A stretch of DNA of 64,000 nucleotides from Dryococelus australis. Lineage: Eukaryota > Arthropoda > Insecta > Phasmatodea > Phasmatidae. The DNA lies in assembly GCA_029891345.1 (NCBI GenBank), contig CM056993.1, positions 279,078,016-279,142,015 of the forward strand, read 5' to 3'. The position numbers and the translations under genes were made by a program. The notes beneath the pieces were generated by a model, which did no database searches, had not been told where the DNA came from, and worked only from the letters and a program-made list of their open reading frames with translations. Shown here piece after piece: positions 57,789 through 64,000 of the stretch; the first letter of the stretch is position 1; each line of letters starts with the position of its first letter.

Positions 57789-58794
57789 TAACGTTATGTT
57801 GACACTGGAAGTGTGGTCGACGCATAGCTGGGCGCAGGGGGTGGCAGTTGATAACGCTCACGCTGTTAACACTGGTTATTACACGTTATTATCAAGATAA
57901 TAAAAGTTTATAAAAGTATCCAGTGTATTAAATTTCTGGCAACGTTATTTCACTTCATAATCCCTATCTAATTACTTTGCTCAAAATATTTGCAATTAAA
58001 ATACAAAATATTGTAATAAATCGTTTCCAATTTATAGAACACGGTGGTGTCTAAGAGTAACTAAGCATGTACTCTGTGGTATGTGTAATTGCGATTTCAT
58101 TGGGGTATCTCTATAATCGTAATGTGTGTGTCCATTCATGAAAGGGTCACTAACAGCCTTTTTACTGTGGGGTGGATTTATTTTTTAGTATTTATCCTGT
58201 ACTCATTCTTGAATAGCGTAAATAGTGCCTCTTTGCAAAAATATTTAACATCAGCCTTCCACAGGACAGTTATGCTAATTAGCAAACCTGGAGTCACCAA
58301 TTATTGGTATGAAATTCTCTTAACTACACAGTACATAATCAATAAAAATGATACCAGAAACTAATAATGAACCAATTCAAAATTTAAAAAATATTCTTCC
58401 ACTGTGTTAAAAAGTCTGACAAGTATTATATGTAGCCTAAGTGCTTTTATTTTTCATGTGTAAAACTGATGGTTGTGGAGTCACAAGTTATGTTAATTAG
58501 CGTAGTAAAATCATTTTCGAAACTCGTCGTACTTTTATTGTTTAACATACGAATTGGTATTCCTTTTAAAATATGTTAATGACGGTTAGAAGAGCTCACA
58601 TTTAATTACTATTTACACTTTTTTAATGGCAATATGGCAAAGATACAGTCGTCTATGCCACTCTTAATGTAGAAAAATAGCGTTCTTAAAAAACATTTAA
58701 TTAAATGTTTGTGACAGTTTTAGGCGTGCGATGATTCCTCAGAACTCTCAATAATTTCGTTCACAATCATTTTGTTACACTTTACAAGCTAAAA
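57789..58794. other. Glucosylceramidase intron sequence, nothing else seen
   Basis: AT-rich intron. ORF 58089-58364 is of chance composition. Confidence 0.5.
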
Positions 58795-59170
58795 TTGAAA
58801 GTTTGGCAGTATACTGATTCTGATTTCATGCTGCACAGTTGTCGATATAAGGCTGGCCCCAAGTGCAGCCGGGAAATAAGAACCGAGGCCCACCCTTTGG
58901 CTGGCCACTGTTTCTGCCGCCATGATCCTCAGCTGGTTGACGGTACAAGTATATGGATGGTAAGAGACGCTCCGGAGGTGAGGTAACACCCACTGGAGTG
59001 AGTGCTGTTGGCAGCCGCCTTCCCTAAAGCGTGATTTGAAATGAAACCTTGCAGTGGAGAAATGATGGAATGCATAAGTGTGTAAAAAATGCGTCATCCA
59101 TCGTTGACGCCAACCACGTTACCAGAAACGAAATTACGTAATTGGATTCGTGAGGGATGGAGCCCGGATC
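58795..59170. other. GC-richer unassigned block in an intron
   Basis: Both strands stay open and composition differs from the surrounding intron, suggesting an inserted repeat (ggcagccgccttccc, ggatggagcccggatc), but no other copy in the window and no protein match are apparent. Confidence 0.3.
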
Positions 59171-59842
59171 ATCTTGGAGAGATGCCGGTATAGCAGGCGA
59201 TTTTTAACCATAGTGCTGATGGTCATTGAAATTTTCATTTTATTTATACCGTATACAGCAAGAAATTTCAAATTCTATCATGCCTCTTGGTTAGCGCTTA
59301 GATAAAATTACTATGTCCATGATAATGTTAATTTTTCCACGTTACTGTAAAACGATAAACAAAATCTTAAAGCACTAAGGGCTTTTTTCAAAATTGCTCA
59401 ATCGACTGCGAATCACCAATAAAGTTAATACTTCACTAGCAATGGCCATAACAGGCAAGTGATTTTTCGACGACCGCGTCATTCAGGTAATGTAATCACT
59501 CAAATATTTATTTTTAAATTATTTCTGCATTTTCATAATTAGTTCCTGCAAAAATAAAACCAGGCATTTTCCAGCCCCTCTAAAATTGAACCAGTGTTAT
59601 ATCTCTGTGAAATGATAATTTTATAAAACTGCTAAATGACAAATTAATGGAATTCACTGCGGTTTGCTACCTGGAGCATTTATAACTGGCTATACGTAAG
59701 TACAATTAAACGTTTAATCAGTGAAATGCAATCACTGAAATAAACAATTGTAATAGGGAATCTATACCACTGTATCATATTGAAAGTGAGCAGCTTAGAA
59801 ATAATAAACAAGTTCGTTCTTTAATTTTAGTTATGTACTCAC

Positions 59843-59987
59843 CAGGACAAGCTTCGCTGTAGATCATGAACTTGTCTGGATACTCTGTGTGAGCTTCGTC
59901 CAGAATGCTGACGGAAGTGGTTTTGTCAGTGTACCAATGCAAAGCCAGTCCATTTACGCACGCTCGTAATGAATCGTTCTTGAGGAT
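59843..59987 (-). CDS. GBA: Lysosomal glucosylceramidase exon with catalytic nucleophile
   Basis: Encodes VNGLALHWYTDK (human VHGIAVHWY) and DKFMIYSEACP, where the Glu of SEAC corresponds to the catalytic nucleophile (human E340 mature numbering). The enzyme cleaves glucosylceramide to glucose and ceramide in lysosomes, glycoside hydrolase clan A, family 30. Acceptor tgtgcag/ATCCTC (phase 0) and donor CCTG/GTGAGT (phase 1) are both consensus. Phases fit the neighbouring exons. The conserved active-site Glu suggests a functional host gene. Confidence 0.92.
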
Positions 59988-60144
59988 CTGCACATGACAA
60001 ATTGATATACGGGGTCATATATAGGTAAGAGTACCATGGTAATATTGCACGTGAGCAGGTTCCTTTATGTCTTGAACTTATACGTAAATATTTCGCCGCT
60101 TGGCAGTGCATATTTATTATTGTGTTTTGTGGGTTATATTACAT

Positions 60145-60262
60145 TTTATGAAGTCTGTAGCTGGGTTCGATTTCACCAGTAAAGAGCCCTTATATGACTT
60201 CGTGCCCTAGAAAAGTGCATCGGGACTGTGATGCAGTACGGGTGCAGATTCGCCCTAGAATG
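60145..60262 (+). repeat. Second SINE family, with B box
   Basis: Contains CTGGGTTCGATTTCACCAG (B box), then agagccctt..., gccctagaaaagtgcatcgggactgtga. The latter part matches the fragment at 15451-15560. Lies in a glucosylceramidase intron. Confidence 0.5.
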
Positions 60263-60359
60263 CCCTTTTCAGCTGAGGTATAAAAATATTTGCAGCTTGC
60301 GTGTCATTCATACATTATCGTGATCTCTAACGTTACTTGTAGTATGAATTTAGTTACTA

Positions 60360-60850
60360 CTATTCCAGTGGGCTATACAGGGTAGTAATAGGAGCGGGAG
60401 GTGTTGGGGGAAGGTCGAGCCGATGCGACAGACTTAGAAGCAAGCTGCTGAAGTTGTATAAATTGCAGCCTGTGGCTTGGCGGGGTTTCAGAGGGGGTTG
60501 GTGAAGTAGCAGAAGTTCGAACCACAGAGCAGGCAAGTACACTTAAACAAAATGGCGAGGTGGTTCCTTCGATGTAAGCGAACTCTGTCGCTTGTTGGGC
60601 GCCAGGCTCCAGAAGCTGATGTTCTGTCTGATTGGATGAGCTTCTGGAATGCAATTAGGATGCCAGGCACTGATTGGCGAACATCGTTTAAACACGTTAC
60701 CGACTAGTGACATCATTTTTCTGTCATGGACTTCGTGGTACAACCTGCCTTTTCAGCTCCGCACCTTTCTGTACTCTGTGGTCGAGCTGAGTCTGACAGG
60801 TACTGCTTCACTGCAGTATACTAATAAGAAGGGGGAAAATCCTACATAAT
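60360..60850. other. GC-richer unassigned intron block
   Basis: Both strands carry open frames of 60-93 codons rich in serine and proline. No recognisable domain; likely a repeat insertion. Confidence 0.3.
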
Positions 60851-62907
60851 TTCTGCATGTCTCGCCCTGATTTAACACCCCATAGGCATGTCTCCATGAG
60901 GAACAAATAACAAATGGTTCACAGTGTGTGAATTTGCTGTTATTGTAGTTGGAAAAAAAAATTCAAATTAGACCATTTAAAAATTCTTAAAATATAGATA
61001 TTCGTTTAGTAAATTTTAGAAGCTTTATATTAAAAATTGGATGATTATTTGTGGTCTGTATTTTTTTTGCAGACGGTTAAACCGATACTGAAATAATGTT
61101 TTTGCACTATATGAATTTAAAAATTTTAAATGATACAGATTTAATTAATTTTATGGCCAAATTAATTTGAGATAATATGTTCAGTTAGGCCATTCTGTAC
61201 TGTATAATCGATTGTACTTGAAACACGCAAAATTTCGAAATAAAATGTATACAGATATTTTTAGGCAAAAATTATAAATAAAAATTTTTTCTAAGGCGTA
61301 GTATTAAAAACTCGATGTTTATTTGGATTCTATTGTATTGTGTAGTCCATTTTACTGGCAACTAAAAAAAATAATCTGAAATCGGACAACTTACAATTAA
61401 AAATATGTATTTAATCAATTTTATTGCTAAGTCGAAGACTGTACATTTGTTTGAAAAAATCAATTGTACTAGTAATAAAATTAATTTAAATATATATAAT
61501 TGTTTAAATAAAAATACTGCTTTAATTAATTTTTAGAACACTAGTATTAGGAATCGGGTGTTTTACTGGGCTAATCTGTAGTGCATAATATATTTTGCTG
61601 ATAATTTAAAAAAGTTCCTAAAATTAGACAAAATCTGAAATTTCATAATAAATAAAATGCTTCACTTTAATTTATGTCCCTCCAAATCCTAGATAGCTGA
61701 TTTCTCCTTAGCTCCAACAAAGCTCGACTTTACTGTTATAGGGGATGTTTTTGAAGGTTTTTAGGCTTCCAGGTATTTTTTAAGATTCCAGTGTTTTAAA
61801 GTTTTATTTGTGGGAAAGTTCTAAGGAAAAAAAATTTAAGGGGGGAAAGCGAAACTTTGATGGAAAACTGCACTTTTTGTAGGGCAATATATGCCATTTC
61901 GGGGGGAAAACGGAAACATTTAAACCAATATGGCCGCCAGACCAGAATGACAGAGCAGAACAAAGTGCGTGCTGGGTCGGTGACCTGATCGAGATAGTCT
62001 CTTGGTCCTCAGCCAGCCGCCAGTTGCCCTCGGACCTACATAATCACTCTAATAGTATATTTCCTCAGATTTACATTTATCGGTAGTATACCTACAGTGT
62101 AAATTAGGTAAACAATATGTGTATATAAATTCGTAAAATATACCATCGTTATAGTGGCATGTTATCAATAATAACCGTGAAAGAATAGCGACGACAAATA
62201 GCTTTTTTTCTGTGTAAGTAACGAGCTGTGTCCTCAAGCCTCGAGTCTGTGGAACATGACACAACGCACCAGCTAGCTAAAGAGGTTGTGTGTTGATGGC
62301 GCGTCCTAGCGAGGTACTTAAACCCTCCCAAATTTTTAGTAATATTTAATTGGCACCTGTAGCTGGTCCTCGTTCCGAAATCTTGGCAAGAAGAGAAACT
62401 CTTAAGACGAAGAGACGAGGAAATATAATGGTAAGAAACATTTTAATTTTTTTTCTTTTAACGTTTGCGCTAGAGGCTAACATGAGTCATTTACAAAGTT
62501 AACCTGAATCTGTATGTGAGGCTGTTTCAAAGAACTTAAGCCAAGTTGATATTATTGGCTAACTATTCTAATAAAACGTGTGAACAAGACTTAAAAACAT
62601 GGCGGAATATCAGGAAAAATACCTACATAATCTTAAGGCCTAATTTAGAATATTAATTACTTTTGAAATTTAATGAAGTACATTTTGTACGTTTGATAAA
62701 TTAATTAATTCCTAGCTAGTAAATTCTATTGTTTTTCTTAAATCTCACCAATGCAGCCAATATCATTTCAGTGTTGAGCGTACCCTGCTAAATCAGCTGA
62801 ACAAAAGTTGTTACTGAAAAATTGCGGCCATAAATTTATTTCCAAGCTATGCCAAGCTATTGAAACTGACAAATCACGTTTTTCAAACATTTGGTCTTTT
62901 TTTTTAC
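60851..62907. other. Glucosylceramidase intron sequence, nothing else seen
   Basis: AT-rich, with a G-rich patch near 61840-61910 and a short GC-richer stretch at 61920-62040. No gene or repeat pair recognised. Confidence 0.5.
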
Positions 62908-63139
62908 CTTTATCCACTCGGGAACATAATTTCTGTTGTCGTCGAGCAGCATCATTTTCAAATCACCGTAGCCATTCGCCGTGAGTGCTGGACACAAGTT
63001 CTCAACCAGGTACTGAAGCATTTCTTCTGGAGTCCAGCCCATCGTGATAACTTTTCCTAGGATAATAGCCACTCCTGGTTCATTCTGTGGAGTGAGACCC
63101 CAGAACTTTATCCCTTCTTTGGCGTACGATTTCAGGAAC
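62908..63139 (-). CDS. GBA: Lysosomal glucosylceramidase exon with acid/base catalyst
   Basis: Begins FLKSYAKEGIKFWGLTPQNE, continuing PGV; the Glu of NEP corresponds to the acid/base residue (human E235). Then GWTPEEMLQYLVENLCP and LKMMLLDDNRNYVPEWIK, the counterpart of human LMLDDQRLLLPHWAK. Acceptor cttatag/G (one base of a split codon), donor ATAAAG/GTAAAA (phase 0). The length of 232 bp keeps the frame into the next exon. Upstream exons lie beyond the right edge of the window. Confidence 0.92.
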
Positions 63140-63429
63140 CTATAAGCAAACTTATTGTTTTAACATAGCAAAATGTTTAGTCGCGAATCACTTTTTGTGT
63201 GTATCACGACGGTATGTTCTATTGAGTGTGTTACAACGGTTAAGAGGTAATTCAATGAAAACAATAAGTTACAGATATAACTAACGAACCTACTTCCCTT
63301 TATATGGAAGCAAATTGTTTTAATGATGTTCTTAAAAGTGTTTATTGTACGCCTTGACTTTTGTTGACAGAGGTAAATGGTACCAGAAATATAACCAATA
63401 ATAGTGAGACAATTGTAAACGCACACGTG

Positions 63430-63500
63430 CCTTACCCAAGACTCGAACCCAGAACTCCCTGCACCATAAGTTGTAATGCGAACAACTGCATTACGGATGT
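63430..63500 (-). repeat. tRNA-like SINE remnant in an intron
   Basis: Minus strand shows TGCAGGGAGTTCTGGGTTCGAGTCTTGGG, a strong B box, with a degenerate A-box region. The rest of 63140-64000 is AT-rich intron with nothing recognisable. Confidence 0.4.
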
Positions 63501-64000
63501 AGAATTAGGAACATTAGCATCGGTTGTAATGTAGCTAATGTTCTAGTAGACAGAGTTTACTAACCTCAAATATTTATAGGAAAGTCATTTTGAAAATTAA
63601 ATATGCGTATCACTTTAATCGTGTAAGCTTACATGACCTACAATAGCACTACTTGTTTGAAAAATTTCGTGGGAATAGATTGACATGTTCCTGAATTATG
63701 GCATAAAAACCTCATTTTCTCATGTAGTGATATCATCGCAAATAGTTGACAAAAATTTATATATTTACACAGTTGCTGTTTGTCATAACTACTGCACGCG
63801 TGTAAATTGATAATATTTTTGGCATAAATGGCATACTAACCAAATATATTTACGTTGCTGTTATGGTAAAAAGACGTGAGAAGCCCCTTAAGCCATACAA
63901 ATTTAGGTGTACCAATAAAGTAACTTATAACTGATCGCCTGAATTTTGAGGGCTCGGTTGATTATTTCCAAAGATATAACATAAAATCTTATTTTTCCAT

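Noticed and set aside
60360-60850. Ser/Pro-rich protein on the minus strand
   Set aside because: Three overlapping frames are equally open and none has a recognisable domain or splice context; it lies in a GBA intron.

Overview
This window looks like AT-rich insect nuclear DNA. It has split host exons with conserved splice sites, microsatellites, tRNA-derived SINEs, MITEs, Tc1/mariner relics, a Gypsy-type retroelement and a complete but decayed Polinton/Maverick. One SINE family, when conceptually translated, gives peptide strings I remember from stick-insect (Phasmatodea) gene predictions. A phasmid host is therefore my best guess, from memory only.

Layout. 1-3.6 kb: repeats and a tRNA-like relic, no gene. 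4.2-10.2 kb: degraded Ty3/Gypsy-type retroelement (gag, protease, RT, RNase H, integrase, env-like ORF), plus strand, no LTR pair seen. 11.5-12.6 kb: a tandem repeat and a possible solo LTR. 12.8-13.7 kb: mariner-like transposase relic. 14-27.9 kb: non-coding, with several copies of one MITE family, a SINE with a perfect 13-bp duplication, a 1.4-kb inverted-repeat element, and a composite repeat holding an array of tRNA 5'-half units. 27.9-29.1 kb: a second mariner-like relic split by a SINE. 32.1-33.0 kb: Tc1-like relic.

35,541-52,351 is a Polinton of 16.8 kb bounded by about 0.4-kb terminal inverted repeats that start AGTAGTA, with 6-bp flanking duplications (ggttta/ggctta). Its set comprises major capsid, penton-like minor capsid, packaging ATPase, adenovirus-type protease, pX-like core peptide, phospholipase A2-like protein, a conserved virion-type protein, a fibre-like repeat protein, chromodomain integrase and protein-primed DNA polymerase B. 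Accessory genes are a BRO-family protein, a triple zinc-module protein and a matrix metalloproteinase with propeptide, catalytic and hemopexin parts. Nearly every gene carries stops or frameshifts, so the element is a fossil. The metalloproteinase is the most unusual cargo.

54.5-63.1 kb, minus strand: four consecutive internal exons of a host lysosomal glucosylceramidase (GBA, GH30) gene, carrying both catalytic glutamates, with one GC-AG intron. One GC-rich exon is wedged between two copies of the same MITE. The 5' exons lie beyond the right edge. The terminal exon was not located, so the Polinton lies either in a GBA intron or just downstream of the gene.
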